A program made the position numbers and the translations under genes. Positions 47,423-59,865 of a stretch of DNA of 64,000 bases are shown piece after piece; position 1 is the stretch's first letter, and each line of letters starts with the position of its first letter. The stretch comes from Agelas oroides. Its lineage: Eukaryota > Porifera > Demospongiae > Agelasida > Agelasidae. The stretch covers positions 1,244,351-1,308,350 of the forward strand of contig OX422190.1 in assembly GCA_949130485.1 (NCBI GenBank), written 5' to 3'. The notes beneath the pieces were generated by a model, which saw only the letters and a program-made list of their open reading frames with translations, searched no databases and had not been told where the DNA came from.

Positions 47423-50400
47423 ATGTCCCTGTACATGGTTTGTCTGTATATCTCTGTTCTTGTGGTCCTCAGCTTGGTGGGCGCTTTGCTATGTCTCAGA
47501 TTGAGGTATCGGAGACGCAAGAAGGCCGTCTGCTGGTTTTGCCACCGGCAACAGGAACACATGGGCAGTGATCACAAGATTTATAGCTGGACGTGTCGCT
47601 ACTGTCAGCAGTACAACGGTTTCACAGAGGTGTGCTAGCCCTGTTGATCAACAAATTTGGCTGGAAGCTGTTGTGAGCTTGTCAGATTTTCATTCCGTTT
47701 CCATCTTGTTCCAGGATGGTGGGTATGATAGAGAGATGACTGAGCACTATGATGGAGGGAACCAACCAATCAGATACTGCTTCAGAGGTATGTTCAGTTG
47801 ACTTTGAATTTGAAGGCCCTTGACTGGATGCAATCTATCGAGATTCAAGCTCAGTGATCTAAAATTTGTCGTAAGATTCGAGGGTTTGCGACTAACATGA
47901 AATCTTACATATATATACTGCATTCTTGAGATCTCGGTTGAAGTCTTGATGTTTTGAAATATTATGACTTGTTGCCTGCCTCTCAGTAAAATTCACGAGT
48001 ATGTAGGGCTGCTAGTTTTACCACACCCACCCACTAATTAGCTCCACCCCCCCACAGGTCCTAATGGTGTAGCCACACCCACTCACTAATTAGCCCCACC
48101 CCACACAGGTCCTAATGGTGTAGCCACACCCACTCACTAATTAGCCCCACCCCACACAGGTCCTAATGGTGTAGCCACACCCACTTCATCCTTGGAGCTC
48201 CTCTGTGCCCAGTGTCAACTCAACTTACAGCTAAAGGTAACCCAGCTGGCCGCCTTCCAGCCATCCTGTGAGGTGAGAGGAGAAGTGGAGTGATATGTAT
48301 AGCCCTGTGTATATATAAGACTGAGCAAACTAGTTTTGTGTCAGCCACTTCCTCAATTATCTGTGGGTGGGTTTGTCTTGCAAGCCACACCCTTTGCAGG
48401 AAGAGGAAGGGTCTGATCACACTGCAGCTGACAAGTTGTCGCCGAGGTATATAATTATTGAACAGTGCCATTAGATAATAAGATGCTGACATCCACGAAA
48501 CATGTTGTGACATAATTGCTACCCATGACAACGGATGCAATCTACGAAGAGTGCGGATCTCATTGGTCACAGCAAGTTTCTGCCTTGGCGACAACTCGAT
48601 GGTTGTAGCATGACCAGACCCTTCCTCTCTCTGCGAAGGGTGTGGCTTGCGAGACTGTGGGTGGGTGTGCATCATGTAAGTGTGGCTCACCTTCAGCCAT
48701 CCTGAGGTAGAGTTTCAGTGTATGAAACCAAGCAAACCTGATCATTTGCATCATCCAGTGTACATGTGGGCTAGCCTCATACCCAGACTGTTCATTAGGA
48801 AAAAAAACAGCCTGGTAACTTATTCGGATTCATACTGTTGACTTCCGCTGCCCTTGAGTTGGCACATATTTCAGAACGTTTCACATTACAGTTAGCATTT
48901 CAATTGTGTCAGAAATGCATCACAGTATAACGAATATACTGCTAGTGCTTGGAGCATGCGTTCCGAATGACAGGTTTGTTTGACTTGTGTGCAACTACTA
49001 CAGTACCTTTGGACAAAGCGGTTTTCTTTTACAAGCACCTGTTTGCATGGGAATAGTAGTTTGACACTAGTTAGTATTTACTGTTGGTCAGACAGATCGA
49101 CATCGGTGAGTGAGAGCAAGTCTACTGCAAGTGGTGCGTCACAGATGACAAGTAAGACGGCAACCATCCAATTTGAACATAACCACGTGACTGTTTGTAA
49201 TGTGCAAGCGCGTTGTTCTTGCCAGCAATGCTTGTTATGGGCTTATATGTCACATGCATTATCCCGTATTCATGGCTTGTACGGGTGGAGCTGTAATCTC
49301 AGTGATGTTATATCCAGATACAGTTGGAACTCGCGGAAGTTACCAGGCCATTTCTCCTACGAATGGCCTGGTTGTGAGACTAACATGCGGGCAGGAGTGC
49401 ACTATATATGTGTTGCTCAAGGTCAAAGGTTATGGCTGGTTTTCACAACACAGAGTTTTGTGCTTAATTCAAACAGTGAAAAGACTTTATCAACAGACAG
49501 TTGCTGGGCTTAATGCTCAGGCTCGCCCCACGATGATGGTATCATCTTACTGCATTTGGGGTGAGCCTGAGCAAGCCCCAAATGGTCAGTGAAACGGAGA
49601 TGATGTAAAACCATGACAACCAAGTAGGGGTTCACTTAGAGAGAAAAATGTTAAAAGGAGTTGCACTTTGGGCACAGCATTCATTGCTTGCACTCTGAAA
49701 TGCACACATTTGGTACTGTGGGCACACAAAGTTGGATAGTTGTATATAATATGTTGCTACAAGGTAGATCACGACTGACGGAAAAGAATTGGTTTGAAGA
49801 GATGTTTCAGAAGATGCAGGTATGAGACTGTAGATTCACTTTACTGCCTAATATTTGTTGCAAATTTTGTTGCATGTATATTATTCAGGAGTCGTTCAAA
49901 CAAGAGGCGGAAGAGTATGAATGCTCTGTTGAGAAGCTCTATCCTCTATGTGACTGGTGTGAGGAGAAAGTGACCAATGAGATTAGCCGTAGAAATCACA
50001 TGATGAGACCACACCTTCTCAACAACGTAATTAGAGTTAGAAGAAGCAAAAGGGTATGCCTGAGTCAGTACTATCCATGGTTTGTGAATGAGTAGTAAGT
50101 AGGGGAGGGTGTTGGGGAGTGTAGAGGCATGTGTGGATGGGGAGGGTGTTGGGGGAGTGTAGAGGCATGTGTGGATGGAGAGGGTGTTGGGGAGAGTGTG
50201 AGGCATGTGTGGATGGGGAGGGTGTTGGGGGAGTGTAGAGGCATGTGTGGATGGGGAGGGTGTTGGGGGAGTGTAGAGGCATGTGTGGATGGGGAAGGTG
50301 TTGGGGGGGTGTAGAGGCATGTGTGGATGGGGAGGGTGTTGGGGGAGTGTGAGGCATGTGTGGATGGGGAGGGTGTTGGGGGAGTGTAGAGGCATGTGCT

Positions 50401-53370
50401 GACTCGTGTAGCCTTATTTCCACTAGCTGTACATGAAAAAATTCTATGTTTATGCATTTCTCATTTCGGTCTTCTCTATTTATAGATAACTGGAAGCAGG
50501 TGGCCTTTAAAGCTGTTGGAATGGAGTGCTATTGTCTTCTCTCTATTGGAGGCTGTTAGTCTCTTCTCTCCCGACTTCAACTGTTATAGTGGCTCTGTCA
50601 TCACGAGATGTACTACACCACTGAACTCTATGCCTGAGGCTAAATGGAAATATTTCCAGAAGCCTGGAGGAGAAGATGATGTTGTTAAAGTACAACAACC
50701 AGACATGCCTTCAAGAGAGCCGTACTTTGTACTTCAGTTGCATAGTGACTATAACAATGGAAGCTGTCCAGTGGGGATAAATGGTGTGCAGTGGCCCCAC
50801 CTCAGTAGTAGGGTATCTGACAAGTATGACAGGTTTAGCTGGCCTGACAGGCTGTGGTGTGCTACTGTGCTAACCTTGTGTTGGCTGTCAGGTAAGTTTT
50901 GTAACATGAGCAGCAATTTGTGTATCAACAATCAATGCAGTACATCTCTCTGTATAAAAGGAAGGCCTTCTAGAGTTACCCAATGTGTATTTCAACTAAT
51001 ACCAGATCTCATCAACTACTGGGTCCAAAAAAAACAACTGTCAGGTGGTGGGCTTTAAAATAGAAGCCACTAAGCATAAGTTACGTTTCACCACGGGAAA
51101 TTCTATAAGAGAAAGGTAAAAGAGGCCGTACACATACCACATTCAGCAAACCTCAACCAAGATGAGGGCTTATAACTCAGCCTGACAATATACTATGCTA
51201 GCATTGCCCATTCTCTCTAGTTCAATACATATATAAATGAATCATGCACAATCTGAAGGATTCTTCAATTCCCACTGATCTGAAGCTACAGCATGGTAGC
51301 TCAAATATAGTGGGAATTGAAGAACCCTTCAGTGGTATGCGAATCTCTCCTTCATGCATATCTGTTATTAACTTCCGGTTCTGTTCCAAGATAGTGTCTT
51401 TATTCCTGAATGCATGTGACTATGAGTTATACCATCTTGATGTTGCAGGAATCGTGGCCTATAGGACAGCCCTAGCCGTTCTGTTATTACTCAGTGATGT
51501 CATTCTGTGGATTGGAAAACACCACACTAACAGGTATCTTACCATACACCAACTAGTTCACTGGATCATTCCCACATTCCATTATACTTTAAGTGGTTTC
51601 TCACTTCCTTGGTTGATTTCTCAGTTGGACCCTCCATAAATGGATCAAGAGTAACAATTTCTGTATATAGCTAGGCCAGTGGAATGTATCATATGTCCAC
51701 TTCATCCAAAGGTTCTTCTGTGCAGAACTTATTCCTTCCATTTTCTTTGTTAAAGTTTTGCCAAACAACATTTGTGATTATAGCTGTTATCTTCCTGTCA
51801 TTCACAGCTGCTCCTCTGCATGTCTCTCTCACACTTTAGACTGAGTATGGTACTTGTCCTGTCAGATGTTGCTCTGTTGAGCTATACTAGTGGGTATGCC
51901 AGGTTACACTTGCTAACAGCTGCTGAACAAATGAAACAAGGGATCGGTGGTGTCTTTGGTGTGAGTTCTGTCTTGCGACTGACACTTTGGAGGTGGAGAC
52001 GGAGGAGAGGGCGGAGGGTTGTGAGACAACAAAGAGCAAAAGAGGAGGATGGTGGGACTAGTGAACAGCAAAGCATGCCGTTTTCCTTTGGAGGATTGAG
52101 TATTGGGAGACATGATAAACGTACGTCTATAGGTTATTTCAGCTACTCCAGCAGTAATTCTTCAAGAATCATGCGCCTGTTATTTTTGATCTTGTTTCTT
52201 TGCCCACATTATGTTAGTATTAAAGACCAGCTTCAGCTGCTATGCACCCATAAGCTTCTGGTTTTTGAAGGATTTTCATAATTTTACCAGTAAAATTTGA
52301 TCCTTGCAATCTCTGGTCTCTTCTTGTGTTCACATGCAATGTATGATTCCAGTTACATTCAGGTTACATTTCAAGATAGCTGAAGCCATTATCATATGCT
52401 ACATCTCTTTACACCTCCAGTAGAAGGTGATCACAGTCCCAAATCTTGGCTGAAAACTTTGGAAGAGATGCAGTTGTTACCAGGCGACTGTGGTGACAGT
52501 AATCTTGGATCGGGGGCAAATGGTTTTGATATTTCTTTAACAGAAAGACAAAAGGTGCCATCAACTCCACGAGATGATCCTCTTGTCCACCATCCTCCCT
52601 CCAACAGTGGGAAAGTGATTATTAAGCCAGCAAAGTTCCGCTATCGAAGATTCAGCATCTCTTCTGCCACAGCTGCACTTTCTCTCAATGACAACACTCA
52701 GGAGATGTGTCCCACACCAAACACCACCCATCTTCATCATCAAGATACCCCCACTTCTGACTCTCCAGCAAAGAAGGGTGGGGGCGTGGTGTGCAATGGA
52801 CCAGGGTTACCAAGGAAACAGCCAAGAAGAAGAGGTTGGTGTCACAATTATAGTAATTCCGTAAGTCTGGGTGATCTGGCTTTAGGAGTTAATAGTAAGT
52901 GGCTGAGACTGAAGCAACTACCAACTACCATGCACCTGTGCATTAATGAGGGCTGTTGGTTGCCTGGTGGTCATAGTTCAGTGGTCAGAATACTCAAAGT
53001 TCTAGCCAGGGGCCCTTCCCTGTGACTACCTTCATTCTTGCTCATGTAACATGATCTTCCAGGCCTTTCCCCGCATACGTGTTTGCATACTGGAAGCAAT
53101 CAATACTGGAGATAGTAAAGGCCTAGGAATAATGTGCGATGTTGAAAGCAATCCACACTGCATACATGTGGTTGATTTTGGGTCTGGGAATGAGACGAAT
53201 GTGTTTATGTAAAATGTTTGCCCTGTTGACTGGATGTTTCTCCTCCAGCCCACAACACTTGCTGCTCCCATACAAGATGTGTAAGTGTGGTTCTAGTGGC
53301 CAGTATCTTTAGCAACCTCCTGTTGCTAGCCATCCTCCTCCTCCGTCATTCCCCCTCTCCCCTTCACTGA
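47423..53370 (+). CDS. TMEM201: TMEM201 (Samp1/NET5/Ima1 family), inner nuclear membrane protein
   Basis: Links the inner nuclear membrane to LINC complexes and lamina. Eleven exons: 47423-47629, 47715-47787, 48160-48272, 48400-48446, 49768-49819, 49889-50053, 50486-50891, 51449-51533, 51840-52120, 52421-52834, 53249-53370. They total 1965 bases, 654 residues (human 666), closing in frame. An N-terminal membrane span precedes the Cys-rich Ima1 domain (AVCWFCHRQQ, WTCRYCQQYNGFTE, LCAQCQLN, KVTQLAAFQP, YPLCDWCEE). Several hydrophobic spans follow (WSAIVFSLLEAVSLF, WCATVLTLCWLS, RTALAVLLLLSDVILWI, MVLVLSDVALL), then a Ser/Pro-rich nucleoplasmic region and a last span (VVLVASIFSNLLLLAILLL) at the C terminus, as in the human protein. 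I chose the ATG at 47423 as first in the frame. Exon 4 lies in a transposon arm and exon 3 has a triplicated acceptor (see findings). Confidence 0.93.
48046..48210. repeat. 51-bp tandem triplication covering a splice acceptor
   Basis: CCACACAGGTCCTAATGGTG followed by GTAGCCACACCCACT recurs three times (exon-like starts at 48058, 48109 and 48160). The first two copies run into an in-frame TAA after CCCACTCAC; only the third continues into TMEM201 exon 3. Confidence 0.9.
48365..48662. mobile_element. Foldback element overlapping TMEM201 exon 4
   Basis: The left arm (about 48365-48449) and right arm (about 48575-48662) are inverted copies: GCAAGCCACACCC, GGAAGGGTCTG and AGTTGTCGCC appear in the left arm, and the complements appear in reverse order in the right arm. 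The left arm contains the exon 4 acceptor, the 47-base exon and its donor. Confidence 0.8.
50095..50398. repeat. AGGCATGTGTGGATGGGGAG minisatellite
   Basis: Eight units of about 36-40 bases (AGGCATGTGTGGATGGGGAG plus GGTGTTGGGGGAGTGTAG) in the TMEM201 intron after exon 6; the minus strand yields repetitive Pro/His/Thr frames that are not genes. Confidence 0.95.
51254..51333. repeat. Short inverted repeat, CTGAAGGATTCTTCAATTCC arms
   Basis: About 25-base arms (CTGAAGGATTCTTCAATTCC and near-complement GGAATTGAAGAACCCTTCAG) around 30 bases, intronic in TMEM201; probably a small foldback element. Confidence 0.75.
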
Positions 53371-55139
53371 ATTGACTTGTCTCCAGCATAGTCTTCCTCA
53401 TTGACCCCAGCTTTCTGGATTCTCATGCAGTCCTGGAAACTATTGTACGTCACTACATGTTCTAGTTTGCTGTTACACTTTTAATTTAAGTTGTAGATCA
53501 TTTTTAATGAACAATTGAAGACATGAATAACAGAGAAAACTTGAGCACAGCATACTTTTGTAAGAACCATTACTATAGAGAGACACCATGGATGAGAGAA
53601 GGAGCAGATTGTCAGCAAGTCTGGTCATGAACCCCATGAAACACACTTTGTCTCTGTTAACTATGCATGATGTGTGCATGTGTGCTAGACGCTTTGTCTG
53701 CTTGTACAGTGTCTACACCTGAGGAAGGTTCTTTGAGACTGACACATTGCTAAAAGTGTGATGAAGTTGTGTGCACTCAGATTGTTCTGATAATTCACTT
53801 GTAAATACTCGTGTCTAATTTTGGCTATGGTAACTACATGTTTTCATAAGTGTATTTTAGTCCTCAGTTACTCTGGGGGACTTTGGTTTAAATAGTATAC
53901 ACTTAAACTCAGAACCAGAGTGGTGGAATTCTGTTAGCTACATGTACCATGCCTGAAAAGTATCACATCAGACTGTCCTAGAAATACATACTACATACTA
54001 GAGTGTCGTATAACACATGTCCCACATGGGGTTGCTAGTTTTCTGTGGGCAGGAGTGTGACACTGTGGGACAAACGTGAGTGGGTCTGCATCTGCAGAGC
54101 AACACTTGGTGGTGATTAATTCTGGCTTTGGTGAGTGGTGGTGATTAATTCTGTATGTAGCATGCCATTGCCCCAATGGGCGGTTGAACTCCACTATCGT
54201 ATACCAAGTACCTATACCAGCTCTGGAAATACCAGACCAGTTAAGTTAGTGTCTTGTTGCATGGACTCTGAGGCTGGTCCTATTTTTGTTTGTGAAAGAA
54301 ACAAACAAAACGAAGATAGTCATTTGTGAAAATGGCCACTCTCCCATTAAAGTTTTCAACTGCTCACTTTCCAAACACCTAAACATCATTTCCTAAACAT
54401 GACAGCCATGTAATGTTTGACAAGTTAGCTCTTATAGCTTCCATAACTTCATGTAATGTGATGAGTTAGCTTCTATAACTTATTGCAGTGTTCATTAATG
54501 ACAAACCCTTTTTCTCATTCTACAAAAGCAGCAGTAATCTAGGTGACAGAATACACTGTAACTAGGGATGAGGCTATTATGCTCAAAAATTCACCCTTTA
54601 TGCTATGCTAGAATGCTTCAAACTATGTCCGATTATGCTCTTGGTGTGTCCCTATTATGCTCACGCAGCAAGTTAATCAATTAATAGAATTTAGTTAAAA
54701 CTGCACCCCCAAGATGCTCACACCAACAAAATTAGCGCTGTTGATCCACCCTTTAGAGTGTAGTGCTACTTAGCTGCTTTTATCATGATCTTTGTCAAAA
54801 CAAGCTTCACCACAAAGGAGGAGTCAGACATGAAACATCCCTTATGAATAGAAAGGCACACCTCTAACAGTTCATACCCATGCGCGCGCAGCGGAAGCAC
54901 CTTACGCGCTCAATGTTACCATCCGATTATTCCCGATTATGCTCGCTCCGCAGAGCTACCGATTATTCCGGAAACTATGCCAGCATATTAGCCGCATCCC
55001 TAACTGTAACCCAATGCAATGGCACACTGTTCAAATGCTAATATCTACTACTGCTATCTATGATAGTCATACCTACAAGAGTAACTACAAGCTACTGCCT
55101 AGTGCAAAACAGGCTACAGTCAAGAAGCAAATGAGCAGT
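53371..55139. other. Convergent spacer, TMEM201 / secreted gene A
   Basis: No gene seen. About 54370-55139 is homologous to about 59690-60102 next to the paralogue, interrupted here by the 440-bp element at 54563-55002. Confidence 0.7.
54563..55002. mobile_element. 440-bp non-autonomous hAT-like element with 8-bp target duplication
   Basis: Inverted ends TAGGGATGAGGCTATTATGC and GCATATTAGCCGCATCCCTA are flanked on both sides by ACTGTAAC (54555-54562 and 55003-55010). Eight-base duplications are typical of hAT transposons. The interior has repeated ATTATGCTC/GATTATTCC motifs and no frame. The paralogous site near 59960 lacks the insertion. Confidence 0.9.
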
Positions 55140-56909
55140 TCAACGCTTGAACAATTCAAACACCTCTTTATAGCAAGTGTCGTAGGTATGAGAAGAGGGT
55201 GGGCGAGATGTACCGGAACAGGTATTCTTCTGAATGTAAGAGGTCTCAGCTGAAAGCCACTTTTTTTCCTTTATGAGATACAGTGAGATGTCATCACCTC
55301 TACGGATATCATCACCAACACTTTTCCCCATAGCATAGATTTTGAATACACTCTCAGAGCATCCGAGCCATTTCTCATCATCCTCCATCCCATTTTCCTG
55401 ACTTGGCTTTCCTGGGCAGGTATCTTTTGTGTAGTATGAACTGTGGCTCTTCATCCATTTCTTCTCTTTAGGGTAGTAGATTGCAACAACTTCTCCAACT
55501 CTGACATTTCCTTTTCCGTTCATTCGGTAGATCTGAAAGCCACTAACTGCGTTTGTCAACCAGTCGTAGTAATTCATGTACAAGCCAGGGCCAGTTGTCG
55601 GAGTACAGTACGTACTAGCGCACCCAATATATTTATTCCTCAGATAGGTCTGAAATGCAACCTCATCTCCCTGCGAGATATTATCTATACAAAAGAGGAA
55701 GGTATGCAACTGATATGAATAGAGAATGTAGCCTCAGGCCCTGCCCAGCTTTCTGTTGTTCACAAGTGAGGAGACCCCAGGAACAAGACTAGAGAGAATA
55801 CATGCCCATAAAATACTTGATATCGATAAGTACCTGAAGTGGTACTACCCTGCTGGGTAAGGGCATTGAGCATCAGCATGTAAGCCAGCTCATTTTTATC
55901 AGGACCTGGTGTGCGTGTGGGTTGGTCCTTGAGCTCTTCCATGTACTCATCTGACAGAAGAACAGAGAGAGCATGCATCATAATACATGAGTGTACCGTA
56001 GATCAGCAAAATTTCGCAGTTGCATGAGACCAACCGCGAAAATTTAACACGCGAATAAAAACATTTACGCGGCGAAGATCAACGAATAAGCGTGTGCGCA
56101 CGTCCACACCTCCCGGGGTAAATGTCCGATCGACGACTACTCCTGACAGCCACAGCATTACAGCCAGCGATACCTGGCTCTCCCGATACCTGGTAGTGGA
56201 CTAAACGCTAGGAACGCCGCAGGCACTCGTCCATATTGAAATCGTCAACCGCGAATCAAAAAAATTTGCGGATAGAACGAACCGCGAAAATTTAACACCG
56301 CGAAAATTTTTTACGCAAATTATTGTAACGTGAAAATTTCCTGATCTACGGTATTTTCTGATAAGAGTGATGGTATTCTTACTTGATGGAGTAGCAGCCT
56401 GGTTAAGAGCTCTCTGAATGGCAGCAATATCAGACAGCATGTCATTCTTTTGTGGTGTGCGTGTGGGTTGGTCTTTGAGTTCCTCCAAATACTCATCTAA
56501 TAGGGTGAACAGAAAAAGAATGCATCACTTTACAAGATGTATCAATTTGTATTTTTTGCTAAGAGTGATGGTATCAAAACTCTTTACTTGAAGGAGTAGC
56601 AGCCTGGTTAAGAGCTCTCTGAATGGCATCCATCTCAGTTTCTGTAAGGAAGCAAAGAGAGGACCATTTTACAATGTATGACCATCTGCTACCTGGTTCT
56701 GCTTGTTAGCTGTAGACTAGGAAAATTTTGGCGGGAAATTTCCCAATCTGTAGCCAACAATTCAGTTCTCCTTTTTGAGGATAATGATAAGCTCCATGGT
56801 AAAGGGAATGGTGACCCTGACCTCTGTTGTCTGTTAGAAGGTAAGCTCCATCTCCCAAGGCTAGGATGACTGCCGCTAGGATGACAGAGAGACTGGCTGT
56901 TGCTTTCAT
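55140..56909 (-). CDS. Secreted three-repeat (beta-trefoil-like) protein A
   Basis: Not recognised as a named family. Exons 56909-56822, 56641-56588, 56496-56383, 55950-55834 and 55684-55140 all join in phase 1 and close in frame, about 305 residues. A signal peptide (MKATASLSVILAAVILALGDG) is followed by a propeptide-like region in which a unit with AIQRALNQAATPSN and EYLEELKDQPTRTP occurs twice. The last exon encodes a globular domain of three similar units, each with GD/GE-V/I-x-L/I-Y, KKW(M/L) and xTC(P/S)G, then F-x-I/L: VAFQTYLRNKYIGC, VVAIYYPKEKKWMK, ISLYLIKEKKWLSA. Three such units with about eight cysteines suggest a disulfide-stabilised beta-trefoil (lectin- or cytokine-like fold), an inference from pattern only. 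Its tandem paralogue lies 5 kb away. Confidence 0.75.
55994..56353. mobile_element. 360-bp MITE with TACCGTAGATCAG termini
   Basis: Inverted ends TACCGTAGATCAGCAAAATT and complement-like AAATTTCCTGATCTACGGTA; interior rich in CGCGAAAATTT motifs. It lies in the intron between the two propeptide-repeat exons of gene A. Confidence 0.88.
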
Positions 56910-57470
56910 TCCGAAACAGTCTTGCTGATTTTGTATGCAATCCAGAAGAGGGAGATATAGTGGTCTGAGAAACAAGAAACGAGGGCTCTTTATATACCAG
57001 CTGCACACTGCAGAACCGTATAGATACAACTATTGCATGGTTGCTTGGTAGTTATCTTGTGTGTTTTCATTGCAAGGTTAGCAACAGCATCATCTACCAA
57101 TGCATGAAATGCAGGGAGCATTAGGAGCTTCTGGAAGCTTATATAATCTGATTTCTAGATGGAACAATCAATTTGCTATTGCAGAGACATTTGTTTATTG
57201 GAGGACAGTTTAAGGAGCTCTTACAAACATGTCCTCCAACAAACACACTTTGAAGTCATGCAACATCATAACACCATGAAAATGCAAAGCATCTCAAACT
57301 TCTGGAAGCTTGTAATCTGACCTCCAAATAGAAAATGGTTAGCAATAACAAGTTTCCAGGAGCTCTTAGTTCTGATATCATGCATGTTTATTGTTTATGC
57401 AGTGGTGCATGCATGAGGTTTAGCCACAACATCATTTAACTGCCAACGAAAATGTAAGAGGTCTAGAAAC

Positions 57471-57996
57471 TTGTTGCCGAGCGCATTAGCGCGAGGCTCT
57501 GAATGAGGGGTCTATTCTCGCAATGTACGTGCATACGTGCGTACGTACATACGTAGGAATGTCAATTTGCGGTACCGCTTAGGAATGTCAATTTGAGGTC
57601 ACGCCCAGGCAGGATATCAGATACCACGTGCATTACACGACGACGTTGGGACGACGTTTTTGGCGACGGAGGACGGGAGGACAGCGCGGCTGGGCCTTCG
57701 CAACGTACGTATTTGGCTGAGTCAAGTGCAGAAGCGAGTACTGAACGCAGCCGACGGCTAGCGACTCTGACAAAGAAAAAAAACAAAGAGGTCAGTCCAC
57801 AGTAGAGCACAAGATAGAGTTCAACAGTAGAAAGCACGTACTGGAGATTCTTCACAAGCCAGGTATTTAGGCTCACTCTTCACGTTATACCGTTGTTTTG
57901 TACTGTACTTTGGGCTCCCACTATACTAAACGAGCAACCCCTGACACCTGCGGCGCGCGCGAGGCATCATACGCATGCGTACTCCTAGTAATCAGA
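57471..57996. mobile_element. About 520-bp interspersed repeat, copy 2
   Basis: Second copy of the element at 32845-33366 with the same internal landmarks and the same end (CATACGCATGCGTACTCCTA). Divergence is visible but ends align. Confidence 0.8.
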
Positions 57997-59753
57997 GAAT
58001 TAAGAGTCTCCAGATAACAAGTGTTTTGCAATGTAATTAGCAATGCAGCAAGTGTAGCAGGCTGACTTCCCTATACCATGCATGCATATGTACCCACTCT
58101 CTCCTGTAACTATGGTAACCTGCACTGTAAGTTGTATGCCTTTGTGTACGTGACACATTACAAACTTCAAGGGATGCTTTCAATTTGAATCAAAGCTTAA
58201 GCGTAGCTGAGAAGCTTCCCCCCTTTGTTAAATTAGTATCTTCTTGCAGAAAGCCTAGCTACTTGGCTACACTCCTGGCATTTCAACCATAACCATGCAA
58301 CCAAGGAACTCCTCCATAGGCAGATGTGTAAGATCAGAGAAACACCAAACCTCACCAGAAATGCTGATTTATAGACATTCCGCAAGAAGATCCTAATTTA
58401 ACAAAATGGAGAAGCTTCTCAACTACACTTTGATTAAAATTGGAAGCATCCCTTGAGGTTTGTAATGTTTCACTTACACAACAAGCATGCAACTAAGATG
58501 ACCAAAATATGGTTGAAGTAACCCAAATGTTTTTACAGTGCATGCATGTGTGTGACAACCAATTTTCTATTTACATGCAGTTGGAGGACAATTTACAAGA
58601 ACTCTATGTTTGAGGATACACTAATAGTGTACACACAGAACACAAGAAGTTCCAGGATCTCTTAGTTCTGCTGACATCATGCAATGAATCCCAGCCTTTT
58701 CTTTCTCTCAAAAAGTTGTCATATACCTGCCTACACAGAATACTATCACAAGCCATAGCTGATACAGTGAGTCCATTTACACCCTATATCGAAGCACCTC
58801 AAGGCTCCAGAACTCGGATTTGGTGCTTATACATAAAGATCACTTAGTAACACGAAGTCGACAGAATGTGTTGGTGAGTCACTTACCATTCCTCGTAATT
58901 CTATATTGATTAATGGCAAAAAGGTTTGCAATAACAAGTTTTGTAAGTTTCCAGGAGCTTGTAATGCTTCAGCGTTTTCATTTGGTAGATGAATCCAATA
59001 TTAGGACTTTTGAACTAAGAGTTCCTGGAAGTTTGTAACCCCAATACAAAAAAAATGGTTTTGCAAGTAGGAGTCACGTGCAGCAAGTCAAGAAAAGTGT
59101 CTCCAGATGACAAGAGGCTAATTAGTATTTAACAGGGCAGCATGTTGTCTTCCATACCATGCACGCTTATATATCCACTCAAGCAATCTCCTGCAACTGT
59201 GGTGTGCTATTACAGTGATTTGTTTCTTGAATTACATATTTCCAGGAGCTCTAAGTTCTGCTGAAGTCGTGCATGCATTTTTATTGTAAGGTCATCATTG
59301 CCAATGAAAATTCATTGCCAATAACTTTGGTGGACAAGGTTGCCAAAATTGGCAAACATTTATCACCACAAGTAGCTATGTAAATTGCTGCCAAGTATTA
59401 AATAGCAATTTTATTGACACCAAAGTTTTCTTTTGAACATACCTGTCTGTGCAGAGGAGAAGAGAAATGGCCTACCCAGTGCCAACAAGGCCTTTCTACA
59501 GCCAAACACAAGAGCTGCTATGATGTGCTGTCACCTGGATGGTAACATCCATCCACCTCCCCATGTCCCCATCCTTTCAGCTAGTCTTGAAAAACTATCT
59601 CTTCAATACCTGTAGTGCATGTGGGTTATAATTTTGCCCGTATCATCTCTGCATGTGCATATAGTTCAAACGAGACATTCATTTGGTCTGGCCTAAACAT
59701 GACAGTCACAACTGAACTTTATCTGGCATATTTTCATGCAATGTTTGATGAGT

Positions 59754-59865
59754 TAGCATCGCCTCCTGTTTTTTGTTCTTTGGTTTGCATTCAGTATACA
59801 CATGTGATATTATACTGAACGCAAACTGAAGGACAAAAATTTGGGGACACCTGGGAACGAGACTA
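59754..59865. mobile_element. TAGCCTCGTTCCCAGG-related element with GTTCTTTGGTTTGC arms
   Basis: Internal arms GTTCTTTGGTTTGCATTCAG and complement match the element at 3025-3169; the right end is CTGGGAACGAGACTA. The equivalent position beside gene A (near 54465) reads continuously GAGTTAGCTTCTATAAC, an empty site. Confidence 0.8.

Noticed and set aside
48980..49592. Two overlapping plus-strand frames of 130-177 codons in a TMEM201 intron
   Set aside because: No recognisable family; they lie in an intron and end in a short inverted repeat (GCTCAGGCTCGCCCC with GGGGTGAGCCTGAGC). Kept only as possible chance frames.
50516..51058. Extended frame past 50891 as a separate gene
   Set aside because: The first part is TMEM201 exon 7; sequence after the gtaagt donor is intronic read-through.
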